Shown one piece after another: positions 40,851 to 51,706 of a DNA stretch of 52,819 nt. Origin of the DNA: Nemertoderma westbladi (lineage: Eukaryota > Xenacoelomorpha > Nemertodermatida > Nemertodermatidae). A program made the position numbers and the translations under genes. The notes beneath the pieces were generated by a model that was not told the DNA's origin, did no database searches, and was given only the letters and a program-made list of their open reading frames with translations. The stretch lies in NCBI GenBank assembly GCA_032718475.1, contig JAUCBJ010006233.1:1-52819 (forward strand), in the 5' to 3' direction. How positions within the stretch are numbered: the stretch's first letter is position 1; each line of letters begins with the position of its first letter.

Positions 40851-41581
40851 CCTACACTGATAAGAATGGACTATGTCATCGATGCGCGGTAGGAGGACAC
40901 TGGAAGGATGAATGCCAGGAACCACCGATAAAATATGACGAGACTGATGAGATTGGAGGCCAAACCATGGCAATGAGCACGATGGGAGCAAGGAGGAAGA
41001 TGACTGTACTACTCGGAGTAGTACCAGTGAGAATAATAGGAGAGAACGGGCTATCGGTTACGACACTAATGTTGGTCGATAGCGGAGCAGCATTCACGCT
41101 AATGGAGAGTTGGGTGGCTGAAAAGATAGGATTACGGACGAGGCCAAGCAAGATGGCAGTAACCACTATCTCCAGTAAGGACGAGGTCATGAGAATGAGA
41201 ACGGGACGCTGCGAGATGGCAGCGATAACACCAGGGTGCGATTATGGGGCTACCATCGAACCCATTCAGATAATAGAATCGATCAATATTAATGCCAGGC
41301 GACCCACAAAGATCGAGGTCGAGCAATACCGGTACCTGGATGACATCGATTTCTCCGTACCCAAACTGGACGTCCCGAAAGTATCTCTCATAGTCGGCAT
41401 GGACTGTCCAACGGCCCATGAGAGACTACAGACCATTTTCGGCAATGACAGGGAGCGAGACCCGATGGCCATTCTTACGCCATTTGGATGGACGTTCACT
41501 GGCCCAATTAAGACAAGGACACCGTTTGGTGTATCCGAAACACATCAGGATGAATGCTCTCCGTTACTGTTGAGGACATAG
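40851..41581 (+). pseudogene. LTR element copy 2 ORF2, protease part
   Basis: The 204-codon frame from 40967 carries the aspartic protease with LMLVDSGAAFTLMESWVAEK, the later SLIVGMDCPTAHERLQTIFG block and PMAILTPFGWTFTGPIKTRT. All active-site features seen in copy 1 are kept. It ends at 41581 by a frameshift that opens the next frame at 41554. The zinc knuckle (CATCGATGCGCGG region, 40876) lies just upstream in a different frame. Confidence 0.75.
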
Positions 41582-42411
41582 AGGAGAAAGCAAAGACGGT
41601 CGATGGGGAGGTCTCATATAGGAAGCGGCCCGAGCAGAAGTCAAAGACGGGTGATGGGGAGGTCCCATATGAGAAGCAGCCCGGGGGAGGTCACCAGGAG
41701 TCAAGGATGGGTATGGATCTGGAACCACGCATTGTGGGGCGTGGTGAAAGGGTGGAGGATAAGTCCAGAAAAATACAGCCGATAGATGGGTCAGGAGGAG
41801 AAGCAACAGCAAGAGAGTGGGCGGGGGAGAATGGGTTCGGCGCAGAGGACCTAGAGGGGCTGGGATGGAACATAGATGTTCCTGGCAAGTATCGGTATGA
41901 GGATGAAGAAGAGTGGATGGCGAGATTTCCAGAGACGTCCGGAGAGAGATGTCCGGAAGAGACGCCTGTCCAATTAAGAAACATACCGATAGGGAGGAGG
42001 TCGAATAAGAAGACAAGGTGGAAGGGGAGAGGATGTAAGAAGGTCAATCCAAAGGCAGAGGAGCCGATGGCAAAGCGTGGTAATGGAGTTAGGAAAGTTA
42101 GAGGAGACGTGTTGCACACGAGGCTAGCAGAGTATGAGGGGGCATTGAATGGTAAGCCATTATGCGTACCGAAGGATGACCGGGGGTCATCGGGGGCTTT
42201 AACGCCGGCGCACATATTGAGGGGGAGGCCAGCAGAGGTGGCATGTACCAGTGAGGATGACATGAAGGGCGGCATTCTACCGCCAAGTGACGACAAGATA
42301 GAGGGTGGCATTTTGCTGCCAGGGGACCACGAGGAGATCAGTGAGATGACGGAAAGACCCGATTTTGGGTGGAGGAGAAGGAAAGGTCAATTCCAAGAGA
42401 ATTGGAATTGA
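41554..42411 (+). pseudogene. LTR element copy 2 post-protease region with integrase C-terminal remnant
   Basis: The frame is acidic and repetitive at first (two copies of a VDGEVSYRK/GDGEVPYEK unit), then RWKGRGCKK, at which point copy 1 diverges. It continues LHTRLAEYEGALNGKPLCVP and GALTPAHILRGRPAEVA. The NGKPL...LTPAHxLxGRP pattern is characteristic of the C-terminal end of BEL/Pao integrases. The tail GGILPPSDDKIEGGILLPGD matches copy 1 again. The element therefore descends from an autonomous BEL/Pao retrotransposon by deletion between protease and integrase C-terminus. Confidence 0.72.
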
Positions 42412-44028
42412 CAAGGAGAGTGGGGCGAAGATTAAGAGGACCTACAAGGGCGCAGTGGGAGAGTTGCCTGCTGGAAGAATCACCCTTAGGTTGTTGAGTC
42501 ATCCAATAAGCTGGACTGTGGGGGGACGAAGATGGAAGAGTTAGATCCGTGGAAGTAAGGATCGGAGGAAAGATAGATAGATAGGAAAACCTACAAGAGG
42601 GCGGTAGGAAAGTGTTGCCTATTGGAAGGGTCGCCTTAGAGTTAAGTCGTCCAATATATTGGACTGAGGGGGGTGGGAATGAGGGCGAGATGCCCTTCCC
42701 ACACATAAAAAATAAAAAATAGTAGATATTATGGAGTATGGTAGATAGTGGATAGATAGATGGTAGATAGATGGTAGATAGTAGATATTAGTAGGTAGTT
42801 ACAATTATGTATGTCAAAAGGGTACAATAATGTACCAATGTACCTAATTTACGTACCGTAGAACTTGTGGGCACTGAGGGTGCCACGTGAGGAATTGGGG
42901 TGTATGTACGCATACTGCAGTAGAAGGGTACACGGTACCGTAAAACTTGTGGGCACTGAGGGCGCCACGTGTGGAATTGGGGGGTATGTACGCATACCGT
43001 AGTAGAAGGGTACACAGTATCGTAGAACCTGTGGGCACTGAGGACGCCACGTGAGGAATTGGGGGGTATGTACGTACGCATACGGTAGTAGAGAGGTATA
43101 CAGTACCGTAAAACTTGTGGGCACTGAGGGCGGCACGTGAGGAACAGAGCGGGGGTATGTACGCATACCATAGTAGAGGGGTACACAGTACCGTAAAACA
43201 TGTGGGCACTGAGGGCGCCACGTGAGGAATTGAGGGGGGATATCAGATGACAGATAGGATAATAGCACATGTAGGGGGGAATATAGATAGAATAAAATCA
43301 GGGCAAATTGACACACAAAGAGGACTATTTGCACAAATAGAAAGAACAAGATAGGATGGAGGCCATCACTGATTTAAACTAATTAAGACCATACTTAGTT
43401 ATCTCTTACCATCCTGAGCCTTTCTAAGGCACCACCAGTCTGGTGAGGGAGGAGAATCGTGATGGCGGAGAGAGCATGAAACGGGCGGGACCGGGAGTGA
43501 CGAGTCATATCACCTCCGAGAAGGGGGGTTAAGACGCGTCATGTAGACAAACGTATAATATATAATGTATGTAATATATAATTATAATAATTAATTATTA
43601 TATATAACTCGTATGTATATTATATAATATATACCGTAGTCAAGTACAACCTTTTCCAATTAGCTACTGGGACTGGGGACTGATTGACTAGAACAGCAGG
43701 ACGAGACTTAGACAGATCCCACTGACATGGTGTACACATGCGTGGGACCCGATAAGAGTGTGGAGAGTGATAATGAAAATGGAGGAATGGGGGAAGTATG
43801 AAGAGGAGGTGTTAGGGTGTGAGGAAGTTAAAGAAGTGCGAGATTCAAGTGTGGGGGCGAGCATGGAGGAGGATGAGTCCCAAGGGACTGGTGAGAGAGG
43901 AAGGGACAGCAAGGTCCATGAGGAAAATTTGAGGAAAATTAGAGGAGAGTTGTGTGAGGAGTGAGGGCAATGATCTTAAACAGAGACGCCAGATACCTTG
44001 GTACAACATAGCTCGCAGATGTACCAAG
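42412..44028 (+). repeat. Non-coding 3' region of LTR element copy 2 with tandem array
   Basis: Five units of about 70-85 bp lie at 42855-43235, each with ACTTGTGGGCACTGAGGG, then CGCCACGTGAGGAATT, then GTATGTACGCATACCGTAGTA. The first half matches the array core of copy 1. A GATA-rich microsatellite (42720-42800) and an AT palindromic tract (43550-43640) flank it. Open frames across the array are artefacts of the repeat. Confidence 0.75.
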
Positions 44029-44185
44029 GATGGGTAGTGATAACAGACCCATGGGTGCCAGCCTGGAAAGCCGGCCCCGAGAAGAAAATTCCACCCCACA
44101 TCCAATATTAGATTGGATTCCAGCGGAATTGAAGCGCACTTAAGGTTGATGCTATCTTCTCACCGGGAAGATAGCATGGGGGGAG
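44029..44185 (+). promoter_or_regulatory. Conserved hairpin and polypurine tract before the 3' LTR of copy 2
   Basis: ATGCTATCTTC (44149-44159), loop TCACCGG (44160-44166) and GAAGATAGCAT (44167-44177) form a perfect 11-bp hairpin with the same stem and loop as copy 1. GGGGGGAG (44178-44185) is the PPT, followed by LTR start TGTAAGCGG. The preceding 150 bp, from GGGTAGTGATAACAGACCC, is about 80-85% identical by eye to 14482-14610. Confidence 0.8.
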
Positions 44186-44407
44186 TGTAAGCGGATTCAA
44201 TTCCGTACATTACCCACCCAAAATGGGACTAGTGGCATTTTACCAATATAGTTGTGGATGTGAGATTACCAATAATAATCTCATCTCATAACCAACTGGG
44301 GGGCGGGGGGGGGGGGGGGGGCGATACACGCTGTAACCCACAGAGAGAGGTGAGACCACCTCAGAGGGAGAAACCAGCTAGTGAAGCTAGCACCAGGGGG
44401 TAACAAC
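44186..44407 (+). repeat. 3' LTR of copy 2, truncated
   Basis: It begins TGTAAGCGGATTCAATTCCG, matching the copy 1 LTR start TGTTAGCGAATCAATTCCGC, and then diverges. It contains G6-C-G17 at 44298-44321 and stops where a new repeat begins at 44408 (CAGGCGCGGATCC). Confidence 0.65.
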
Positions 44408-44680
44408 CAGGCGCGGATCCACAATAGGGGCGCGTGGCGCCGCGCACCATATATTTTTTGAGAAAGAAAATAAAAAGAGTTAGATAAAAATATTTTTTTT
44501 AGATTTACTATTGATAGTTACGCTACATAAAAAAGACGACTTGCTAACCCCAAGCGGAATCCACATTCATTAACCACAACTTCCATCTCCATACCATCAC
44601 CATCCCCAAGTTAAAATCGCTGTAAAATCCCAAGGGCGCGCTCCATATTGGCGGGATGGGGGGGGGGGGGGGGGGGGGGT
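44408..44680. mobile_element. Possible hAT-type end followed by a G22 tract
   Basis: CAGGCGCGGATCCACAATAG at 44408 resembles the CAGGGGCGGATC-type terminus of hAT elements, and a clearer relative is at 50288-50388. The opposite end was not found. The stretch ends in G22 at 44658-44679. No coding sequence. Confidence 0.4.
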
Positions 44681-45211
44681 ATCACCTTAGCGTAATAGAT
44701 CAACAGTATAGCTTTATGAGCTGGCTATACATGAAGTGTACGCATGGCCTTTGCTTTGCTTTAGCTTTACCTACATATCATTGGTCAGGTCAGGTATTCT
44801 AGGTCATTGATCAAAAAAACTTGCCACCTCCATGCAGCATAAAGGAGGTGCCACCTGTAGCTGCATAGACCCTCTTACTAGGGCAAATCTGGCCCTGTAA
44901 CTAGGACCCCCTTCGTTCTGGGATAAGGACGCATAGATAAGGACGATTGGTCCTGGATTAAGGACCCATATACTTGGCTGCAGGGGTATATGGCCTGACC
45001 AGGCAGATGGTGATCTACCAATGGCTGGTCAGGAGTAGAGTGTTCTCATGTCCACTCTGAGAGCACTTCACTGCGACCTGCACCTGGCAGCAAGGGTACA
45101 GGGCATGACCCAGCAGATGAGCTGCAACAGCCAATGGTGGGTCATGTGCGCCAGAGTAGATATGGGTGACGGGCCTCATATCTGACTCCATTGCGACACC
45201 CACCCTGTGGA
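44681..45211 (+). promoter_or_regulatory. 5' leader of the LINE-A relative with two tandem monomers
   Basis: Two diverged direct repeats of about 110-120 bp stand before the first ORF: 44975-45084 (TGGCTGCAGGGGTATATGGC) and 45085-45205 (TGGCAGCAAGGGTACAGGGC), sharing ACCAATGG/GCCAATGG, TCA-CAG and ACTTCACTGCGAC/ACTCCATTGCGAC blocks. Repeated 5' monomers act as internal promoters in some LINEs. CTCCATGCAGCATAAAGGAGG at 44829-44849 is a short hairpin upstream. No coding sequence. Confidence 0.55.
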
Positions 45212-46534
45212 ATGGCAAACCAGGGTGTGGTATTTGCCCCGAGAGCTGACTCGGCAAAAAAGCACCCCCCAACCCCCACTATGGATTACATTAGCAATGC
45301 GGAGGTCCGGCCACTAGAGGCCAGTGGAATTACCGGACACAATCGGCCTCACAGGCGTCAGTTAACTCCTGACCGGCTGCCTGTCTCACCCCCTACTGGA
45401 GAGAGAGCAGCCAACAATTCTTTGAGTCCCTTTCCTGATGACCTTTCTGGCCCAAACCCTGGGTCACCAGGAAGGCCAGATTGTGATGGGGAGAGGGATT
45501 CTGGAGTTGGAGGCTACTCTCATGTTCCACCCCGACCAACAAAGCCATTGGTAAATCTGAGGCAAGTCACAAGACTAGCCTCAGTAAACACCCTAACACT
45601 CGGGTCCCCAATGCGACAAGGTGAGCTGACTGCCTTGGCAGATAAGCTTTCTCTTAGCGCAGTGGGTGTTCAAGAGCACCGAATGCAGACTGGACAGACT
45701 GATGAGGTTCTGATTAAGGACATGGGGGGCGGTTGGCGACTCGCCCTCGCATCAGCAGATGATAGTGGCAATGGTGGAATTGGTCTATTGATGAATCCAA
45801 CTGCACATGCAGCATTGGACAAAATAGACCAAATCTCTAACCGCATCATCCGTTGCCACTTCTCATGTTCTGGAAGACTGGCTAAGAAGTTTCCTAAGGT
45901 GGTTCTGATTGTGTGCTACTCTCCAACTAGTGTTGCCCCTGTAGAGGAGGTGGAAAATTTCTACCACAATCTACAAGCAGCTACTGATGGAGTGGATCAG
46001 CATGCATTCTTAACATTCCTGGGAGACTTTAATGCAAGTCTGCATCAATCACCTACATCGCCCTGGGTCTATAGCAATAGTGTTAACCGAAATTCTGTCC
46101 ATCTTCAGGATTTTATCTCTGGAAATGGATTGTCTTCGGCTGGAACCCAGTTCAAGAAGCGAACTGGAAAGCTATGGACTCATAGTGGACCCAGTGGTCA
46201 CAAGTCCCAGATAGACCATATTCTATTTCGTAGGAAATACAGGAGCTCTATACAAGACTGTAATGCATTTACACTTCGACCCTTCTCCAGTGATCACCGC
46301 TTTATTGTGGCCAAGGTAAGACTTAGTCTGCGTGCTAGCAGAACAACGAAATCTGCCTTGCCGCGGCATGACTGGTCCTCTCTGTTGCAACAGCCTAGTG
46401 TGAGATCCAGCTTCACACTACAGCTGAGCAACAGGTATGAGGCTCTTGCCTCTGAGGCGGCAGATCACTGTGAGGGCTATACTGCCTTTACAGAAGCAGT
46501 TAAGTTAGCAGCTGCAGAAACAGTTCCTGTATAA
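45212..46534 (+). pseudogene. LINE-A relative (copy 3): endonuclease ORF
   Basis: I choose ATG 45212 (MANQGVVFAPRAD); the frame is open seven codons further upstream. After a Pro/Ser-rich head comes an APE-type endonuclease: SAVGVQEHRMQTG, VLIVCYSPTS, FLGDFNASLH, KSQIDHILFRRKYR and SSDHRFIVAKVRLSLRASR. These match LINE-A copies 1 and 2 in order and spacing but are clearly diverged. The frame stops at TAA 46532-46534; the same frame continues with homologous linker sequence (PWTDNKIQKCRNDLHKAQ), so the stop is a single nonsense mutation. Confidence 0.85.
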
Positions 46535-46566
46535 CCTCGAAACAGGAAAAGGGCCCCCTGGACTGA

Positions 46567-48545
46567 CAACAAAATTCAGAAGTGCCGAAATGACCTTCAT
46601 AAGGCACAGAAAGAGTCCCGACTCAAACAGCACGGGCCAAGAATGCAGTTAAGGCTGCATCTAGGTCCCTGAACAGGCAGTACTCTGCTAATCTACAGGA
46701 GCTAATAAACCAACAGGTTGATGCCATCAATGATGCTGACGACAGCAGGCAATCATCCCAGGCATGGGAATCGATCAATCTGCTTACTGGGCGGAAAAGC
46801 CAACCAACCACCAAGGTTAAGGCTGAATCACCAGCCGATCGCCTCAATGGTTGGAAAGCCCACTTTGAAAAGCTCCTCAATAATGACAGGGTATTGCCTG
46901 ATAACTTTATAGAAGTAAAAGTGTCTGAGTCTGTACTCCCAGATATTCCCTTTGGCGATATCTCCTTTGCAGAAGTGAAGGCTGCTGCAAAGAGCATTAA
47001 GACCAATCGTGCCAGTGGAGTAGATGGTGTTCCCCCTGAGGTCTTTAAAATACCTGAGTGTTTAAAGCTCATCTATCCCATCATAGTAGACATGTACCGA
47101 ACAACAAGAGTCCCACAAAAAATGAAAACAAATAAGTTGGTGCCAGTTCCCAAGAAAGGCAACCTAACACTCTATGGTTCTTTTCGGGGAATCTCATTGA
47201 TCTCGATTGCTGCAAAGCTATACAATAGGATTCTATTAAATCGCATCAGGGATCCCATTGAGAGACTGCTCCGTGGAAATCAGAATGGGTTCCGTAAAGG
47301 TCGTGGGACCATGGAGCCCATTTTGGCACTTAGAAGGATAATTGAAGAGTTATCAAAAAAGAAAAACAGGCATCTGGCTGTTATCTTTGTTGACTTCTTC
47401 AAGGCCTTTGATTCAGTCTCTCGCTCACGTATGTTCAGCATACTTTCATTATATGGGATTCCTGATGAAATTATTGCAGCAATCAGATCAGTATACGATG
47501 GTTCGACAACATTTGTGTCTACTGTTGGCGGTGACACAGAACCATTTGAAGTGTTATGGGGCGTCCTCCAAGGAGACACACTTGCACCATTCTTGTTCAT
47601 TATTGTGGTTGACTATGTTCTACGCATGTCCTTAGATCATTATAATGATGATGGGGTGATGATAACTCCACCTACTGGCTCCAGAAGTCGAGGAAATCCT
47701 GCCAAGTACCTAACTGATCTAGACTTTGCTGATGACTTAGGAGTACTCTCAGAATCATTAGAGGGAGCCCAACGGCTCCTCAGCTCATTAGAACATGCTG
47801 CTTCTAGTGTTGGTCTTTTTATTAACTCCAGAAAGACCAAAATTCTGACAGTTAACTTTGAAAGTCCTCAGCAAGTCTCTGATCGGATGAGCATAAGCTC
47901 AAAGGATGGTATGCTTGAGCATGTGGACGACTTCTGTTACCTGGGATCATGGATCCGGAAGTCAGGTGAGGACCTTCGAATACGTAAGGGAAAGGCATGG
48001 GCAGCCTTGAATAGGCTTTCCAGGATTTGGAAGTCACCGAGAATTAATCGGAAACTTAAGGTCCGATTATTTAGAGCAGCAGTAGTTCCAGTACTCCTCT
48101 ACGGGAGTCCATGCTGTGCTCTAACTGCTGAGGACACCAAATCTCTGGATGGCACATTCACAAGAAAGCTACGCCGGGTTCATTGTGTCAAGTACAATGC
48201 ACACATCTCCAACCAGACACTATATAACATTGGAGGTGTCTCATTGGTTCCCCCAAGCTTGACACTAGAACAAAATCGCCTCCGCTTTGCAGGACATTGC
48301 TTTCGCCGTGAGGACCAGCCAGTGCATAATCTTGTACTTTGGCAGCCTCATGGAGTGAATAAGCATGGTGGACAGCCCATGACTTTCTTGAGACGCATCT
48401 TAAAGGACACTGGCCTTAAAGATGCGGATGATCTAGCAAATGTCATGGGTGATGGGGAGTTGTGGCGGTGCAATTTTGTTGACAAGCCGGCACAGCATTC
48501 TTAAAAATGCAGCTGCAATGCAGCATGCCGATCCTAGTAGTAGTA
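46567..48545 (+). pseudogene. LINE-A relative (copy 3): reverse transcriptase and 3' tail
   Basis: One frame is open from 46567 to the stop at 48504. It carries linker TARAKNAVKAASRSL, then RT motifs VPKKGNLTLYGSFRGISL, IFVDFFKAFDSVSR, GVLQGDTLAPFLFIIV, LDFADDLGVLSES (catalytic FADD) and a C-terminal domain with LRFAGHCFRRED. A one-base frameshift near 46620 separates it from the endonuclease frame. After the stop comes CCTAGTAGTAGTACC (48531-48545), the same (TAG)n tail as LINE-A copy 2. It is the best-preserved copy in the window: one stop and one frameshift in about 3.3 kb. Confidence 0.87.
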
Positions 48546-49377
48546 CCTACATATCTGATTATTGGGATTGGGGTGCGTTATTTGAACTGAAAGACCACTA
48601 AACAACCTATGTAATGGTAAAGCATCAACCATATGGGGCATTTGTAAAGTATATTGCTGTTATATTAGGTGGGACGGGTGTCTGCAAGCCAAACCAAATT
48701 ATCTTTGTGAACTACTAGCTACGTACTAATGGGAGGGAATTCTTTGAAGTTAACCGCACCTTAACATTCATACACTTATGTGTCAGTAGTGTGTAGCAGC
48801 CAACCAAGCTCACCACATTGATTGAAGAGAAGAAAATACCTTTGCCACTTAACCTGAAGACAACACTATAGCTTAAAGATGATTGGACAAGGGACTTTAC
48901 ACCAAAATGGCAATTAAAATCAGTTATTTAATATATTATGGAAATGGGAGCGTGCTGCAGATATTATAAAAATGTATCACACAGCTACAGTTTCAATAAA
49001 TAACGTAAATAGACCTCCCTAATTCAAATGTTTTTTTCCAATATTCTAAAATTAAATTTTTTACTTTTTTTTAAAAGTTTATTACTTTAATTTTTCTATT
49101 CTTATAAGAATGAAGGAATGAAGCGTGCCCACGCCCAATCCAATCCTTTAAATTAGACTACTTTACGTTAATTTACGGTTGTTGTTATCACAAATACGCA
49201 ATTATTAATAATTCTCGGAGAGGAAATAGTGATCATTTATTTAAATCGCATCAATTGAATGGGAGAATCTTTTAGGCTCGTTAAGCCAAGGAATGCCTGT
49301 TCATCACCATGGGTGATCTTACACTGTAAACCCCTCCTCTCTATTTCCTAAGTTGCCTTGGTTCCCATTGGCAATTG
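48546..49377. other. Non-coding AT-rich spacer
   Basis: No gene, tRNA or repeat array could be recognised. The stretch is AT-rich with a T/A-rich tract at 49020-49090. It ends just before the left terminus of a small MITE. Confidence 0.4.
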
Positions 49378-49671
49378 GCCCATGTGAAGAATACCAGACT
49401 TTCTGATATTATATTTCACTTTGCAGTTAGAGAATGTATGTACAGTATGAAGAATACCAGGTTTTCACCAAAAACACATGTTACAGAAGGGCTGAATCTC
49501 ACCAAAACAATAAACGAATTAGTATATGTAGGCCTACTGTACAGGTTATAAGAGAGAAATAAGCGCTATAAAACACTTAAAGATAAATTAAAAAAAATAA
49601 AAAATCTTCATATGTAAAATTCCAATAAAAAGTCGACCGAAAAGTGAAATCCTGGCATTCTTCACATGGGC
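49378..49671. mobile_element. MITE with GCCCATGTGAAGAATACCAG terminal inverted repeats
   Basis: The left TIR GCCCATGTGAAGAATACCAG (49378-49397) has its inverse CTGGCATTCTTCACATGGGC at 49652-49671, one mismatch in 20. An inner GAAGAATACCAGG copy lies near 49450. The 294-bp element has no ORF. No convincing TSD was seen, so the superfamily is open. Confidence 0.7.
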
Positions 49672-49689
49672 GTTACCATTTACCGACTG

Positions 49690-49795
49690 AGCACTGTACC
49701 CAAATAGTGCTGCCCCATCTACTGTAGGTATCGAATCAGGGCTTCCTCAATGGAAGCCCGGGAATGTCACCACTAGACCAACCTGCTTATTAGTT
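49690..49795 (-). mobile_element. tRNA-derived SINE-like sequence
   Basis: On the minus strand GGTTGGTCTAGTGGTGACAT looks like a tRNA 5' half with box A (TGGTCTAGTGGT), followed 35 bp later by GATTCGATACC as box B. The anticodon arm CCCGGGCTTCCATTGAGGAA does not fold as a normal tRNA, and no acceptor stem closes, so it is a SINE head or tRNA relic rather than a working tRNA gene. Confidence 0.55.
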
Positions 49796-50593
49796 ATAGT
49801 AATTAGTTACTAATTACTGTTTATTATATAGGCCTATGATTTAAAGAAATGATCATTATTTCATCTCATAGAATTAATAAATGCCAATCCTTTAAATATT
49901 AAATATGTGGAGCCAAGATGGGCTAAAAGAAAAAGAGAGACCTCGGCTTCCTCAACTACAGGCATTAGGGGCCTACTTTCATTTTTTACTATGATGCACT
50001 CAAGTGACACGGCCTCCATTGATTGTTTGTCAAGAAGAATACCACTACCTGTATCCGGGGATGTGTTAGTACCCACACATCGTTAAATTAGCAAAATAAA
50101 TCTGTAAATATTGTAACATTTTTAAAAAATATTTTGAATTATCGAAAATCATCAATAATCAATAGAAAATGTCAGATAATTGAATAAACATCTTTTTTAT
50201 TTTTGCATCTAAATTGTTATATTTGAAACGAAAGCTTACTTAACTTAGCTTACTTACTAACTTAATGTAATTGTTATATTTAATATCTATATAAAATTCC
50301 GGGGTCGGGGAGTCCGCCACCTTTACCCCCCACCAGGACAATAGGGGCCACCATAACCATATAAATTAAATTCCTAAATCCGCCCCTGCAATCAGCTTCA
50401 CAGCTGGTGCATGATCTACCGGTATTGTGTATTGATCAAGGACTACTACTGTACTATAAGTCTATACTACTTGATTGATTGATCTATTTTTATGATTATG
50501 ATTATGCTTTACAGCTACCGTCAACCGTACCGGTTCCTTTGTCCTTAAGTTTTGTTGTAATAAATCAGATACAGATAATGCAGTAATCAGGAA
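49796..50593. other. Spacer with a hAT-type terminus upstream of the BRF2-like gene
   Basis: Mostly AT-rich and featureless. At about 50288-50388 the minus strand begins CAGGGGCGGATTTAGGAATT and continues with GGCCCCTATTG, which is a typical hAT end; the partner end is missing. The final 150 bp before the ATG at 50594 contain AACCGTACCGGTTCC and presumably the promoter, without a clear TATA box. Confidence 0.45.
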
Positions 50594-51706
50594 ATGGATC
50601 GGAATATATGCAGAGAATGTGGATCGGGCGAACTGGAAACCGAAAACTCGGGAGACATTGTTTGTACGGAATGCGGTAGCGTTATGGCGGTTGGGGCGCG
50701 ACTAACGGACGCCCAAGAAGGGGGCATTTCGACGTCCTTCGTTGCCAGGAACACAACACATATATACACTAAAAATACAGATGCCCTAAAGGCGGCGTTA
50801 TCGGCCGTAGATATATTAATATCGGAACTCCAGCTACCGGCCACAATAACAGAGGATGTTAAACATCAATTACGAGAAATACTGAAACTTAAGACGTTTA
50901 AATACCGGACGACGGACGTTAAAGTAACTCTGGCCGGCTTAGTGGTCCATCACGTCGCCGCCAACACCAATAGAGTTGCTTCATTCAAGCAGATAGGTAG
51001 GATTATAGGCCGACCGCTTACCGGTACCGACGGCTTGCGTTACCAACACTCACGTCTCCGGAAACTCGGTCTCTTAGACCGCAACTACCCCGCCTCCAGA
51101 CAGGATCTATCGTTCACCCGTTCCTACGTTGAGTCCGAGTTGGCCTACCTAGGGGTGGACGCGAGGGACAGCCGGCTGGTCGACGGCACCAAGAGGCACA
51201 TGGAACTCTTCAACGAACTCGGAGTCGCGGGTACCTGGACCCCGTTGGGGCTACACGCGGTCTGCTACCTCGCCTGGTTCGATATCCAGGTAAACAAACT
51301 AAAATTCTGGGCACAACGGATCGATCACACCGCCCTCGGTCTATCGCGTTTCTATCACCGATATAATTTACCACACACTCTAGCTAACTACTACGCCTTC
51401 CTTAAGCCTTACAAGGATCTACTGCTGCGATGGTCTAAACAACTACCATGGTTGCAATGCAACGCTACTAACATCCTTTACTACAGCCGAGACATTCTCA
51501 AGTACAAGGGTCTCTTTCTAATCGATTCGGCGGTGTCTGCAGCTGAAGGAGGCCTCGTTGTTGAGGATGCCATTGGGGAGGTTGATAGGGTTTATTTTCG
51601 GGAGGTTCCCCAGGAAGAGATTGATGCTAAGTTAGCCGAACTAGACGACCCAGAACTAACCGAGTTGGACTGCGATAATGAGGAACTTCTAATGCATATA
51701 AAGTGA
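50594..51706 (+). CDS. BRF2: TFIIB-family transcription factor, BRF2-like (TFIIIB subunit)
   Basis: 370 residues, single exon. The N-terminus has a TFIIB-type zinc ribbon with Cys6, Cys9, Cys24 and Cys27 (CRECG...CTECG). Two cyclin-like repeats follow, about residues 55-165 (YRTTDVKVTLAGLVVHHVAA) and 195-300 (GLHAVCYLAWFDIQVNK, then LLRWSKQLPWLQCNATNILY). The second matches BRF2, which has a comparable LAWQSLQ block and an LLRMAEQLAWL segment. The acidic tail with LDDPELTELDCDNEEL recalls the conserved Brf C-terminal motif. The TFIIB B-reader EWRTF is absent and the tail is short, which argues against TFIIB and BRF1. BRF2 recruits Pol III to U6-type promoters. The start is the first ATG, six codons before the first Cys. 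Lack of introns is unusual, and a processed copy is possible, but the frame is intact. Confidence 0.72.
   Translation: MDRNICRECGSGELETENSGDIVCTECGSVMAVGARLTDAQEGGISTSFVARNTTHIYTKNTDALKAALSAVDILISELQLPATITEDVKHQLREILKLKTFKYRTTDVKVTLAGLVVHHVAANTNRVASFKQIGRIIGRPLTGTDGLRYQHSRLRKLGLLDRNYPASRQDLSFTRSYVESELAYLGVDARDSRLVDGTKRHMELFNELGVAGTWTPLGLHAVCYLAWFDIQVNKLKFWAQRIDHTALGLSRFYHRYNLPHTLANYYAFLKPYKDLLLRWSKQLPWLQCNATNILYYSRDILKYKGLFLIDSAVSAAEGGLVVEDAIGEVDRVYFREVPQEEIDAKLAELDDPELTELDCDNEELLMHIK

Larger units (their letters stand above)
38400..44407 (+). mobile_element. BEL/Pao-derived LTR element copy 2, diverged, also lacking RT
   Basis: The order of parts is the same as in copy 1 (13899-21427): ORF0 (38483-38752), tandem-duplicated spacer, ORF1 (38834-39832), ATGA overlap, ORF2 with Gag, zinc knuckle and protease (39829-42411, broken), tandem array with the GTGGGCAC...GCCACGTG core (42855-43235), hairpin/PPT module (44029-44185) and LTR start TGTAAGCGG (44186). 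Protein similarity is clear throughout but nucleotide divergence is substantial, so the two copies are old relatives, not recent duplicates. RT, RNase H and the integrase core are absent here too. The 3' LTR is cut off at 44407 by another repeat. Confidence 0.82.

Noticed and set aside
42788-43349. Overlapping minus-strand ORFs with HVAPSVPTSFTV-type repeats
   Set aside because: They translate the tandem array of LTR element copy 2 in the antisense direction.
49690-49795. tRNA gene
   Set aside because: Box A and B are recognisable, but the acceptor and anticodon arms do not fold correctly; a SINE head or relic fits better.
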